In this document: piece after piece, positions 42,660-50,560 of the stretch | How positions within the stretch are numbered: position 1 is the stretch's first letter | How the letters are laid out: each line of letters opens with the position of its first letter | Assembly: GCF_024703995.1 (NCBI RefSeq) | Contig: NZ_JAMXQV010000022.1 | Coordinates: 1 to 64,000 of the forward strand | Reading direction: 5' to 3' | Source: Amycolatopsis iheyensis | GTDB taxonomy: Bacteria; Actinomycetota; Actinomycetes; Mycobacteriales; Pseudonocardiaceae | DNA length: 64,000 nucleotides | Notes under the pieces: generated by a model | Told to the model about the DNA's origin: nothing | The model's database searches: none | What the model saw: the letters and a program-made list of their open reading frames with translations, nothing else | Made by a program: the position numbers and the translations under genes

Positions 42660-45511
42660 CGCAGCCGCCACAGGTGGTCGGCGGTGCCGGTGTCCCCGAA
42701 CTGGACCACCTGGGCACTGTCCGCGGTGGACATCCGGTCGACGCCGAGCACCTTGCCGGAGTTCCGGTTCACGATCCGGAACCACCCGCTGCCGTCGTCA
42801 CGCACCCGCCACAGGTGGTCGGCCGAGCCGTTGTCGGTGAACTGGACGACGATGGCGCTGTCCGCGGTGGACATCTGATCGACGCCCAGGACCTTGCCCG
42901 AGTGGACGTTGCGGATGAGGAACCAGCCGTCGGCGGCCGGGTCGAACGTCCACAGGTGGTCGTCGGTGCCGTTGTCGGCGAACTGCACGACCCGCGCACT
43001 GTCCGCTGTGGACATCTGGTCCACGCCGAGCACCTTGCCGGAGTTGCGGTTCTCGATCCGCACCCGGCCGTCCGGGACCAGCCGCCAGACGTGGTCCGCC
43101 GTGCCGCTGTCCGCGAACTGCACCACCTGGGCACTGTCCGCGGTGGACATCCCGTCGACGCCCAGCACCTTGCCGGAGTTGCGGTTCTTCAGCCGCCACC
43201 AGCCGTCCCCGTTGTCGACCAGCTGCCAGAGGTGGTCCGCGGTGCCGTTGTCGGTGAACTGGACGACCTTCGCACTGTCCGCAGTGGACATCTGGTCCAC
43301 GCCGAGCACCTTGCCGGAGTGGTGGTTGCGAATCCGGTACCAGCCGTCGCCGCCTGCGACCAGGTGCCAGACGTGGTCGTCGGTGCCGTTGTCGGCGAAC
43401 TGCACCACCCGCGCACTGTCCGCGGTGGACATCTGATCGACCCCCAGCACCTTGCCGGAGTTGCGGTTCACGATCCGGAAGCCCGCTCCCCCGCCGCCCG
43501 GCGACCACGGGTGGCCGTTCGGGTCCGCCGTCGGGAACGACGTGACGCGCAGGCGGGCCGCGCCCATCGGGATCAGCGTGACCGTCTCGACCGCCGCGTC
43601 ACTGCGCGCGGGTGACGCCTGCAGCGGCGTGACGACGTTCTGGTCGTCCGCCGTCCACTCGGCGATCTTCCGCGCGGACGCGGTGATCTTCACCGGCGCG
43701 GTGTCCGGCGTGAACGGGTTCGCCGGCAGCGTCCCGCCGGCCGCGGCGAAGGTGAGCGCGGCGCCGGCGGTCAGGCCGTAGTTCCACGGCGTCGTCGCGT
43801 GCACGGCGTACTCCGGGAACTGCGCGTTGCCGCCGATCTGCTGGTAGCTCTCGCCGATCTTCAGCGAGTAGGTCAGCGGGCCGTGGTCGACCGACAGGGA
43901 GTCGTGGTTGGCGGCCCAGGTCCGCGTCGTCGTGCGCTGCGGGAGCGTCAAGGTGACGACGTCGCCGTCCGCCCAGGTCCGGTCGACCTTCACGAACGTC
44001 GGCCCGGCGGCGGCCGCGACCGTCGCGCCGGCCACGACCAGCCGCGGCGCCGCGCACCACGCGGGAATCCGGAAGTACAGCGGGAAAGCCAGCCGCTTCG
44101 GCGTCCGCACGGTGAAGGTGATCTGTTCCGAGAACGGGTAGGTGGTGTCCTCGGTGATGGTCACCGAGGTGCCGCCCGCGACCTTCGCCGTGACGCTGCT
44201 GGCCGAGTACATCGCCGCCGCGAGCCCGTTGTCCGGCGTGGCGAGCCAGAGCTCTTCGGTGAAGTAGGGCCAGCCCATGCCGTAGTTGTGCGGGCAGCAG
44301 CGGTACTGGTCGACGCCCGGCAGGTAGGCCTGCATCGCGAAGCCGTTCTGGAACTGGCCTTCGCTCTTGGGCACGTTGTCGAGGTCGACGCTGTTCGCGC
44401 TGGTGATGTAGTGGACGGCGCGCCCGGCCGGGTCGAGCGCGGCGGGCAGGGAGTTGAACGCGAGGTCCTCGCAGCGGTCGGCCCAGACGGGGTCGCCGGT
44501 CAGCCGGGTGAGCAGCTGGTGGCTGGCCATGAACTCGACGATCCCGCAGGTCTCGAAGCCCTGACGCGGGTCGCCGAAGCCGGGTCGCGCGTTCTCGTCG
44601 CCGGCGAAGCCGCCACCGGCGAACTGGCCGTAGGTGGCCATGACGGTGTTGTAGTCGGCGTAGGTGGCCTGGGTCAGGTTCGCGTCGCCCGAGCGCAGGG
44701 CGTACTGGGCGGGTTCCCGGAAGCCCTGGGCGATGTTGACGTTGTGCAGGCTCGGCAGGTTGTTCACCCAGCTCGCGCCATAGGCGTGGATCTTGTCGGC
44801 GAGGTCGAGCAGGAAGGCGTCGCCGGTGCGGTTGAACAGCCAGAAGACGCTGTCGAGGCCGTCGCCCCAGCGCACGGACACCCAGCTGGAGTCGAACGCG
44901 CTCTTGCCCTGGGCGTTCATGTACTTGAGGAACCGGGTCAGGAACGGGATGACGCGCGTGTCGCCGGTGTACTCCTGCCAGGAGCGCAGGGCTTGCAGCA
45001 GCGGCAGGTACGGCCAGAAGTCGGGACCGTTGTTGAGCGCGGTCCGCAGGGCGGTGGGCCCGAAGAAGCCGTCGGACTGCTGGGTGGCGAGGATGGCGTC
45101 GAGCCACTTCTTGGCGGTGGCCCGCGCGGTGGCGTCGCCGGTGACGGCCGCGAGGTCGACGTACCCGCGCAGCCAGTAGGGCACCTCTTCCCACCCGGTG
45201 CGTTCGGGGTGCACCCAGCCGCTGGTGGCGAAGTCGAGGAAGTGCGACGTCTCGGCGTAGTGCCCGCAGAGGCCGTCGAGCTGCAGTTTCAGCTGGCCGG
45301 CGAGCCAGCCCCGCGCGGTGACGGCCCCGGGCGGCAGCTTGAGGAAGGCGGCGGGCTTCAGCGGCGCGGCGTTGGGGGCGTACAGGCCGCCTTTCGCGGG
45401 CGCGACCTTCCGGCAGGCCCGCGCGGCGGCACCCGCCGTGCCCGGGTTGACGCCGGTCAGCAGCGTGGCGGCAACGGCTCCGGTGACGAACTGCCTACGG
45501 CTCAGCGACAC
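42656..45511 (-). CDS. Tat-exported GH127 beta-L-arabinofuranosidase with six RICIN-like repeats
   Basis: A 951-residue secreted enzyme. Tat signal SRRQFV (residues 4-9) with AxA-like cleavage near 30. Residues about 45-640 form a GH127 domain: ETCGIVEFM (Glu320, Cys322) and RCCPHNYG (Cys405-Cys406) supply the zinc-cysteine site, where by analogy with characterised GH127 enzymes Cys405 is the nucleophile; GDEN near 306 is the likely acid/base. Residues about 690-951 hold six copies of a 40-odd residue lectin-like unit with the core NSGKVLGVDQMSTADSA, two beta-trefoils' worth. It would cut L-arabinofuranosyl groups from plant glycans. Controlled probably by a LacI-type repressor at two palindromes upstream. 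Confidence 0.88.
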   Translation of the reverse strand: MSLSRRQFVTGAVAATLLTGVNPGTAGAAARACRKVAPAKGGLYAPNAAPLKPAAFLKLPPGAVTARGWLAGQLKLQLDGLCGHYAETSHFLDFATSGWVHPERTGWEEVPYWLRGYVDLAAVTGDATARATAKKWLDAILATQQSDGFFGPTALRTALNNGPDFWPYLPLLQALRSWQEYTGDTRVIPFLTRFLKYMNAQGKSAFDSSWVSVRWGDGLDSVFWLFNRTGDAFLLDLADKIHAYGASWVNNLPSLHNVNIAQGFREPAQYALRSGDANLTQATYADYNTVMATYGQFAGGGFAGDENARPGFGDPRQGFETCGIVEFMASHQLLTRLTGDPVWADRCEDLAFNSLPAALDPAGRAVHYITSANSVDLDNVPKSEGQFQNGFAMQAYLPGVDQYRCCPHNYGMGWPYFTEELWLATPDNGLAAAMYSASSVTAKVAGGTSVTITEDTTYPFSEQITFTVRTPKRLAFPLYFRIPAWCAAPRLVVAGATVAAAAGPTFVKVDRTWADGDVVTLTLPQRTTTRTWAANHDSLSVDHGPLTYSLKIGESYQQIGGNAQFPEYAVHATTPWNYGLTAGAALTFAAAGGTLPANPFTPDTAPVKITASARKIAEWTADDQNVVTPLQASPARSDAAVETVTLIPMGAARLRVTSFPTADPNGHPWSPGGGGAGFRIVNRNSGKVLGVDQMSTADSARVVQFADNGTDDHVWHLVAGGDGWYRIRNHHSGKVLGVDQMSTADSAKVVQFTDNGTADHLWQLVDNGDGWWRLKNRNSGKVLGVDGMSTADSAQVVQFADSGTADHVWRLVPDGRVRIENRNSGKVLGVDQMSTADSARVVQFADNGTDDHLWTFDPAADGWFLIRNVHSGKVLGVDQMSTADSAIVVQFTDNGSADHLWRVRDDGSGWFRIVNRNSGKVLGVDRMSTADSAQVVQFGDTGTADHLWRLR

Positions 45512-45532
45512 GGTGACCAGCCTCCGGTCTCA

Positions 45533-45548
45533 TTTACAACGTTGTAAA
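45533..45548. promoter_or_regulatory. LacI-type operator 1 upstream of GH127
   Basis: TTTACAACGTTGTAAA, a perfect 16-bp palindrome with the central CG typical of LacI/GalR operators, 22 bp before the GTG start of the GH127 gene. A half-site GTTGTA follows at 45553. No LacI gene is in the window. Confidence 0.8.
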
Positions 45549-45567
45549 AACAGTTGTACCGGGTGGA

Positions 45568-45579
45568 TACAACGTTGTA
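45568..45579. promoter_or_regulatory. LacI-type operator 2 upstream of GH127
   Basis: TACAACGTTGTA, a perfect 12-bp palindrome identical to the core of operator 1, centred 33 bp further upstream (about three helical turns). The pair could support cooperative binding on one face of the DNA. Confidence 0.75.
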
Positions 45580-45642
45580 AATCCGCCGTTCGTCGGTGCT
45601 CGCCCCGAGCGCCCCAATGTGGCCTTGGTTGCGTCAGACGCA

Positions 45643-45689
45643 CCCAATGTGGCCTTCGGTGCGTCTGACGCACCGAAGGCCACATTGGG
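45643..45689. terminator. Perfect 23-bp inverted repeat with flanking partial copy
   Basis: Arms at 45643-45665 and 45667-45689 are perfectly complementary around one central T (core GGTGCGTC-T-GACGCACC, outer CCCAATGTGGCC/GGCCACATTGGG). A partial copy (CCCCAATGTGGCCTT, TGCGTC-A-GACGCA) lies immediately to the left at 45612-45642. The element sits ten bases past the stop of the ABC permease gene, so it probably terminates that operon. Confidence 0.7.
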
Positions 45690-45699
45690 GCGCTTCAGG

Positions 45700-46677
45700 T
45701 CAGGCGATCGTGCGCAGCCGGCGGATCGCGAAGAACACCAGCGCCGCCGCCAGCAGGACGAAGATTCCGGTCTCGATGCCCTGGAACGCCCAGAACCGGT
45801 CGCCCGGCTGGTACTGCAGCCAGTTGTACGCGCCCGGGCCCACTTCGTTCATCGCCCGGCCGCAGCCTTGCGGGCCGCAGGGACCCAGCTCCGCGTTCGG
45901 CAGCACCATCTCCCCCGCCGCGTTGCGGACGCCCTGACTCAGGACCCAGTCGCCCGACGCCGGGTTCGGGGTCTGCGTGCCGTCCGGGAAGAACGTCAGG
46001 GCCTGCGCCGGCAGGTACCGCGGCCGGGCGAGGACCTCGATCGCGACGCGGACCGCCGCGAACCCGACCAGCGCGATGCCCATCGCGGGCAGGACGCGGT
46101 GCCAGAACGCCCCCGCGAAGACCCCCAGTGCGAGCGCGAACAGCGTGTACGCGATCGGCACGACCCCTTGGACGTCGAACGAGATGTACGTCAGCCTGCC
46201 GGTGGTCGCGCTCACCAGCGGCCGGAACCACCACGACACGCCTAGCGCGTACCCGACCGCCAGCACCGCGGTGATCGCGCCGACCAGGCCGAACTTCACC
46301 AGCGCCCACCGCAGCCGGCTCACGCCCTGCGTCCACACCAGCCGGTGGGTGCCCTGCTCGATCTCACGCGCGATCAGCGGCGCGCCGAAGAACACGCCGA
46401 CCAGCACCGGCAGGACCACGAACAACACGGCCACGAACACCATGCCGCTGAACTGCTCCTGGAACTGGTGGCCCAGGCTCGCGCAGTCCGACAGCGACTC
46501 GGTCTGCGTGATCAGCGACGCGCTGCCGAGCGCCGCCCGGCACGCCGCGAGGCCGAGGCTGTCGTACTTCGCGTGCATCGCGAGGCCCGTCGGCACCATG
46601 ATCGCGGCGAGCACGCCGAGAGCGACGAGCGTGAACAGCGCCTGCTTGCGGTGCTGGCGCCAGGTCAGCCAGATCAT
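45700..46677 (-). CDS. ABC transporter permease (ABC-2 type)
   Basis: A 325-residue membrane protein beginning MIWLTWRQHRKQALFTLVALGVLAAIM, typical of permeases in YtrA-controlled ABC operons, with six or so helices and a large extracytoplasmic loop between the first two (containing Cys residues) and another before the last. ATG at 46677 overlaps the stop of the ATPase gene. Substrate unknown; such systems are often linked to cell-envelope stress or antibiotic resistance. Confidence 0.82.
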   Translation of the reverse strand: MIWLTWRQHRKQALFTLVALGVLAAIMVPTGLAMHAKYDSLGLAACRAALGSASLITQTESLSDCASLGHQFQEQFSGMVFVAVLFVVLPVLVGVFFGAPLIAREIEQGTHRLVWTQGVSRLRWALVKFGLVGAITAVLAVGYALGVSWWFRPLVSATTGRLTYISFDVQGVVPIAYTLFALALGVFAGAFWHRVLPAMGIALVGFAAVRVAIEVLARPRYLPAQALTFFPDGTQTPNPASGDWVLSQGVRNAAGEMVLPNAELGPCGPQGCGRAMNEVGPGAYNWLQYQPGDRFWAFQGIETGIFVLLAAALVFFAIRRLRTIA

Positions 46678-47558
46678 GCCGGCACCTCCCAGGCCGACGC
46701 GGCCACGCGCGTCCCGGCTTCGGCGAGGTGGGCCAGCACCAGGTCCTCCAGGGTCACTTCGTGCTCCGTCCACAGTGGATCGATCGGGCCGTCGCCGCGG
46801 CGCACCAGCAGTGTCGACTGGCGTTCGGTGTGGCTGGCGCGCACCACTTTCGCGACGCCGGCGATGGATTCGCTGCCCGCCCGCGGGCCGACGAGCGTGC
46901 GGTGCGTCTCGAGCAGCTCGTCGACCGCTCCGGTCAGCTGGACGCGGGATCGCTGCAGCACGATCAGGTAGTCGCAGCTGCGTTCGAGGTCGGCGAGCAG
47001 GTGCGACGACAGCAGCACGGTGGTCTCGCTCTCGGCCACCGCGCCCATCAGCGTCTGCATGAACTCCCGGCGCGCCAGCGGGTCCAGGCTGGCGATCGGC
47101 TCGTCGAGCAGCAGCAGCCGCGGTCGTTTGGCCAGGGCCAGCGCGAGCGCGACCTGCGCGCGCTGCCCGCCCGACAGCTTCCCCACCGGCTGGTCCGGCG
47201 GGATGCCGAGCATCGCGAGCCGTTCCCGCGCCAGTGCGGTGTCCCACCGGCGGCGGTTCAGCTTGCCGCCCATGGTGACCAGCTCCGCCGCGGTGAAGTC
47301 CCGGTACAGCGGGGTGTCCTGCGCGACGAACCCGATCTCGGCGAGCATGTCCCGCGGGGCGCGGCCGAACACGCGTGCCTCCCCCGCGTCGGGCCGCGAC
47401 AGCCCGACGACCAGGTGCAGCAGCGTCGTCTTGCCCGCGCCGTTCGGGCCGACCAGCGCGGCGATCCGCCCGGACGGCACTTCCAGCGCACAGTCCCGCA
47501 ACGCCCAGTTCCGCCCGTACCGCTTGCCCAGTCCGTGGGCCTCGACTGCCGGTTCCAT
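46674..47558 (-). CDS. ABC transporter ATPase (YtrB-like)
   Basis: A 294-residue ATPase: Walker A GPNGAGKTTLL, signature KLSGGQRAQVALALALAK, Walker B RLLLLDEPIASLDPLAR and H-loop LSSHLLADLE. The C-terminal 90 residues form the regulatory tail common in exporters. Cotranscribed after the GntR repressor gene (12-bp gap) and overlapping the permease gene. Confidence 0.88.
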   Translation of the reverse strand: MEPAVEAHGLGKRYGRNWALRDCALEVPSGRIAALVGPNGAGKTTLLHLVVGLSRPDAGEARVFGRAPRDMLAEIGFVAQDTPLYRDFTAAELVTMGGKLNRRRWDTALARERLAMLGIPPDQPVGKLSGGQRAQVALALALAKRPRLLLLDEPIASLDPLARREFMQTLMGAVAESETTVLLSSHLLADLERSCDYLIVLQRSRVQLTGAVDELLETHRTLVGPRAGSESIAGVAKVVRASHTERQSTLLVRRGDGPIDPLWTEHEVTLEDLVLAHLAEAGTRVAASAWEVPA

Positions 47559-47570
47559 CCCGGAACTCCC

Positions 47571-47966
47571 CTACGACTGCTCGTGCGGCACCGGTGTGCC
47601 GCGCAACGTGGTCTCGATCAGTGCGTTGACGTCGTCGGGCGACATCCCCGCGGCTTCGGCGCGCTCCAGCCAGGCCACCAGCTCGTCCCGCAGCCTCGCC
47701 TGGCTGCCCAGTGACGGCCCGGCGAGGCTGCCGGTGACGAACGTGCCCACCCCCGGCCGGCCTTCCGCGAGCCCCTCCAGGACCAGTTCGCGGTAGGCCT
47801 TGAGCACGGTGTTCGGGTTGATCGCCAGCGCCTGGGCCACTTCGCGCACCTTCGGCAGCTGGTCGCCCGGGCGCAGCAGGCCGACCCGCAGGGCCTGCTT
47901 CACCTGGACCACGAGCTGCATGTACGTGGCCACCTTCGAGCGGCCGTCCAGGACGAACTCGATCAC
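47571..47966 (-). CDS. GntR family regulator, YtrA subfamily
   Basis: A 131-residue repressor: VIEFVLDGRSKVATYMQLVVQVKQALRVGLLRPGDQLPKVREVAQALAINPNTVLKAYRELVLEGLAEGRPGVGTFV is the YtrA-type winged helix; the C-terminal part is a short two-helix dimerisation segment. GTG 47966 is preferred because GGAGG is eight bases upstream, while the GTG three codons earlier abuts it. It heads an operon with an ABC ATPase and permease, the standard ytr arrangement, and a perfect 8-6-8 inverted repeat lies just upstream. Confidence 0.88.
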   Translation of the reverse strand: MIEFVLDGRSKVATYMQLVVQVKQALRVGLLRPGDQLPKVREVAQALAINPNTVLKAYRELVLEGLAEGRPGVGTFVTGSLAGPSLGSQARLRDELVAWLERAEAAGMSPDDVNALIETTLRGTPVPHEQS

Positions 47967-47982
47967 CCCGTCCACCCTCCTA

Positions 47983-48004
47983 TTGTCTTACGACATTAAG
48001 ACAA
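47983..48004. promoter_or_regulatory. YtrA-type operator 1 (autoregulation)
   Basis: TTGTCTTA-CGACAT-TAAGACAA, a perfect 8-6-8 inverted repeat 17 bp before the GTG of the GntR gene. On the minus strand a TTGACA (48023-48028) lies upstream of it as a possible -35. Nearly the same sequence stands before the gene at 50561. Confidence 0.8.
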
Positions 48005-48087
48005 CACCCGGGAACACGCCGCTGTCAAGAAGGCCCGGGCGGGCATAGGGGCTCGATCGAGACGCACACCGGCACCGGGAGGCAGGC

Positions 48088-48861
48088 ATGTCGTTGTTGG
48101 ACGGGCTGAGCAAGGCGATCACCGGAGGGGCGATCGAGATCGTCGACCTCACCGCTCCCCTGAGCTCGAGCACGCCGATCCTCCAGCTGCCGGAGCCGTT
48201 CGCCAACACCATCCCGTTCCGGCTCGAGGAGATCAGCCGCTACGACGAGCGCGGCCCGCGCTGGTACTGGAACGACATCCACACCGGCGAGCACACCGGC
48301 ACCCACCTCGACGTCCCGGTGCACTGGGTGTCCGGAAAGGACGGTCACGACGTCTCGCAGGTGCCGTTGAAGACGCTGGTGGCGCCCGCGGTCGTACTGG
48401 ACTTCTCCGCCAAGGCGGCCGGCAACCCGGACTTCCTGCTCTCGGTCGACGACATCCGCGAGTGGACGGCCGAGCACGGCCCGCTGCCTGACGGCGGCTG
48501 GCTGCTCTACCGCACCGGCTGGGACGTCCACAGCGCCGACCAGGAGGCGTTCCTCAACGCCGACGAAGCCGGTTCGCACACGCCCGGCGTTTCCGCCGAC
48601 TGCGCGCGCTGGCTCGCCGAGGAGGCGCCGATCACCGGGTTCGGTGTGGAGACCGTCGGCACCGACGCCGGTCAGGCGCCCGCGCTGGAGCCGATGTTCC
48701 CGTGCCACGAACTCCTGCTGGGCGCGGGCAAGCACGGCCTGACGCAGCTGCAGAACCTTGCTTCGCTGCCGCCGACCGGGGTGCTGCTGCTGGTCTCGCC
48801 GTTGCCGATCGTCGGCGGCTCGGGCAGCCCGGCCCGGGTGCTGGCCCTGGTGGAGCGGTGA
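48088..48861 (+). CDS. Cyclase family protein (kynurenine formamidase-like metal hydrolase)
   Basis: A 257-residue protein with the metal-binding signature of the cyclase/KynB family, GEHTGTHLDVPVHW (His69, His73, Asp75, His79), and the later GVETVGTDAG and PCHELLLG motifs. Family members hydrolyse amides or lactone-like compounds using Zn or Mn. Its stop overlaps the GTG of the ThDP enzyme gene, so the two act together, perhaps opening a substrate then used by the ThDP enzyme; isatin hydrolase-type chemistry is possible but unproven. Confidence 0.83.
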   Translation: MSLLDGLSKAITGGAIEIVDLTAPLSSSTPILQLPEPFANTIPFRLEEISRYDERGPRWYWNDIHTGEHTGTHLDVPVHWVSGKDGHDVSQVPLKTLVAPAVVLDFSAKAAGNPDFLLSVDDIREWTAEHGPLPDGGWLLYRTGWDVHSADQEAFLNADEAGSHTPGVSADCARWLAEEAPITGFGVETVGTDAGQAPALEPMFPCHELLLGAGKHGLTQLQNLASLPPTGVLLLVSPLPIVGGSGSPARVLALVER

Positions 48862-50483
48862 ACGTCGCCGAACTCGTCGGCCGCACGTTGGCCGGCCTCG
48901 GCGTCGGCACGGCGTTCGGGGTGGTGGGCAGCGGCAACTTCGAGGTGACGAACGCGCTGCGCGCGGGCGGCGTCCGGTTCGTCGCCGCCCGCCACGAAGG
49001 CGGCGCGGCGAGCATGGCCGACGCCTACGCGCGGATGAGCGGCAAGGTTTCGGTGCTGTCGCTGCACCAGGGCTGCGGGCTGACCAACGCCGTCACCGGC
49101 ATCACCGAGGCGGCCAAGAGCCGGACGCCGATGCTGGTCGTCACGGCCGACTCCGCGGGCGCGTCGGTGCTGTCGAACTTCCGGATCGACCAGGACGGCC
49201 TGGCCAAGGCCGTCGGCGCGGTGCCGGAGCGGGTGCATTCGGCCGCGAGCGCGGTCGCGGACACCGTGCGGGCCTTCCGGACCGCGCGGCAGGAGCGCCG
49301 GACGGTGGTGCTGAACCTGCCACTGGACGTCCAGGCCCAGCCCGCGACTCCCCCGGAAAACTTGCCGTCGATCCCCGGCCCGGCCCCGATGCGGCCGGAC
49401 ATCGGCGCGGCGGCCGACCTGGCGGATCTCCTGATCGCGGCACAGCGGCCGGTGTTCATCGCGGGCCGCGGCGCCCGCGGCAGCCGGAAGGCGTTGCAGG
49501 AGCTGGCCGCGCGTTCCGGCGCGTTGCTGGCGACTTCGGCGGTGGCGCACGGGTTGTTCCACGACGAGCCGTTCGCGCTGGGCATCTCGGGCGGGTTCGC
49601 GTCACCGACGGCCGCGGAGCTGATCGTGGGCGCCGACCTGGTGGTCGGCTGGGGGTGCGCGCTGAACATGTGGACGACGCGGCACGGCAAGCTGCTCAGC
49701 CCGCACGCGAACCTCGTCCAGGTCGACCTGGAGCAGAGCGCTCTCGGCGCGCACCGCCCGATCGACCTCGGCGTGGTCGGCGACGCGGGCTGCACCGCGG
49801 AAGACGTCCTGAGCGAGCTGGGCGACCACCAGGCGGTCGGCTACCGCACGGAGGAGGTCGCCGCCCGGATCGCGGCGGGCCACTGGACGGACGTCGAGCA
49901 CGAAGACCTGACCCGCGAGGGCCGGATCGACCCGCGCACACTGAGCAAGCTGCTGGACGAGCTGCTGCCGGCGGAACGGATCGTCTCGATCGACTCGGGC
50001 AACTTCATGGGCTACCCGAGCGCCTACCTGTCCGTGCCCGACGAGCAGGGGTTTTGTTTCACGCAGGCGTTCCAGAGCATCGGCTTGGGCCTGGGCACGG
50101 CGATCGGCGCGGCACTGGCCCGCCCGGACCGCCTCCCGGTGCTGGGCACCGGCGACGGCGGCTTCCACATGGCACTGTCCGAACTGGACACGGCGGTCCG
50201 CCTGGGCCTGCCACTGGTGGTGATCGTCTACAACGACGCGGCGTACGGCGCGGAGATCCACCACTTCGGCGACGCGGACATGACGACGGTCCGCTTCCCG
50301 GACTCGGACCTGGCGGCCACGGCCCGCGGCTTCGGTTGTGAGGGGGTGACGGTCCGCTCGCCGGAGGACCTCTTCGCGGTGCGCGCATGGCTGACCGGCC
50401 CACGCGACGCCCCTTTGGTGATCGACGCGAAGATCGCCGACGACGGCGGCTCGTGGTGGCTCGCGGAGGCGTTCCGGCACTGA
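48858..50483 (+). CDS. Thiamin diphosphate-dependent enzyme (acetolactate synthase-like)
   Basis: A 541-residue ThDP enzyme with the three usual domains. Glu47 (ARHEGGAASMADAYARM) activates the cofactor; the Mg/ThDP motif is GTGDGGFHMALSELDTAVRLGLPLVVIVYND. Missing are features specific to acetolactate synthase or to benzoylformate decarboxylase (here HQG replaces the His-Ala-Ala of the latter). It may decarboxylate or ligate a 2-oxo acid produced via the cyclase-family hydrolase upstream. Start GTG at 48858 (GTGA overlap). Confidence 0.83.
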   Translation: MNVAELVGRTLAGLGVGTAFGVVGSGNFEVTNALRAGGVRFVAARHEGGAASMADAYARMSGKVSVLSLHQGCGLTNAVTGITEAAKSRTPMLVVTADSAGASVLSNFRIDQDGLAKAVGAVPERVHSAASAVADTVRAFRTARQERRTVVLNLPLDVQAQPATPPENLPSIPGPAPMRPDIGAAADLADLLIAAQRPVFIAGRGARGSRKALQELAARSGALLATSAVAHGLFHDEPFALGISGGFASPTAAELIVGADLVVGWGCALNMWTTRHGKLLSPHANLVQVDLEQSALGAHRPIDLGVVGDAGCTAEDVLSELGDHQAVGYRTEEVAARIAAGHWTDVEHEDLTREGRIDPRTLSKLLDELLPAERIVSIDSGNFMGYPSAYLSVPDEQGFCFTQAFQSIGLGLGTAIGAALARPDRLPVLGTGDGGFHMALSELDTAVRLGLPLVVIVYNDAAYGAEIHHFGDADMTTVRFPDSDLAATARGFGCEGVTVRSPEDLFAVRAWLTGPRDAPLVIDAKIADDGGSWWLAEAFRH

Positions 50484-50490
50484 CCCCGCC

Positions 50491-50532
50491 TTGACAGCAC
50501 CCCGGCCGAGTTGTCTTATAGTCCTAAGACAG
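50491..50532 (+). promoter_or_regulatory. Promoter with YtrA-type operator 2
   Basis: TTGACA at 50491-50496 is a consensus -35. TTGTCTTA-TAGTCC-TAAGACAG at 50511-50532 repeats the operator of the GntR gene (47983-48004) with a single mismatch in the arms and overlaps the probable -10 region. It would place the gene at 50561 under the same repressor. Confidence 0.72.
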
Positions 50533-50560
50533 CAGGTATTCGGCTCTGGGGAGTTCCGTC

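Noticed and set aside
42656..43500. Regular repeats considered as a CRISPR array
   Set aside because: The repeats are in-frame copies of a lectin-like protein unit with no spacers of constant size and no cas genes.
48858..50483. ThDP enzyme considered as a second benzoylformate decarboxylase or acetolactate synthase large subunit
   Set aside because: It lacks the decarboxylase's Ser26/His70 context, and there is no small subunit gene or FAD-site signature to support acetolactate synthase, so only a general call is made.
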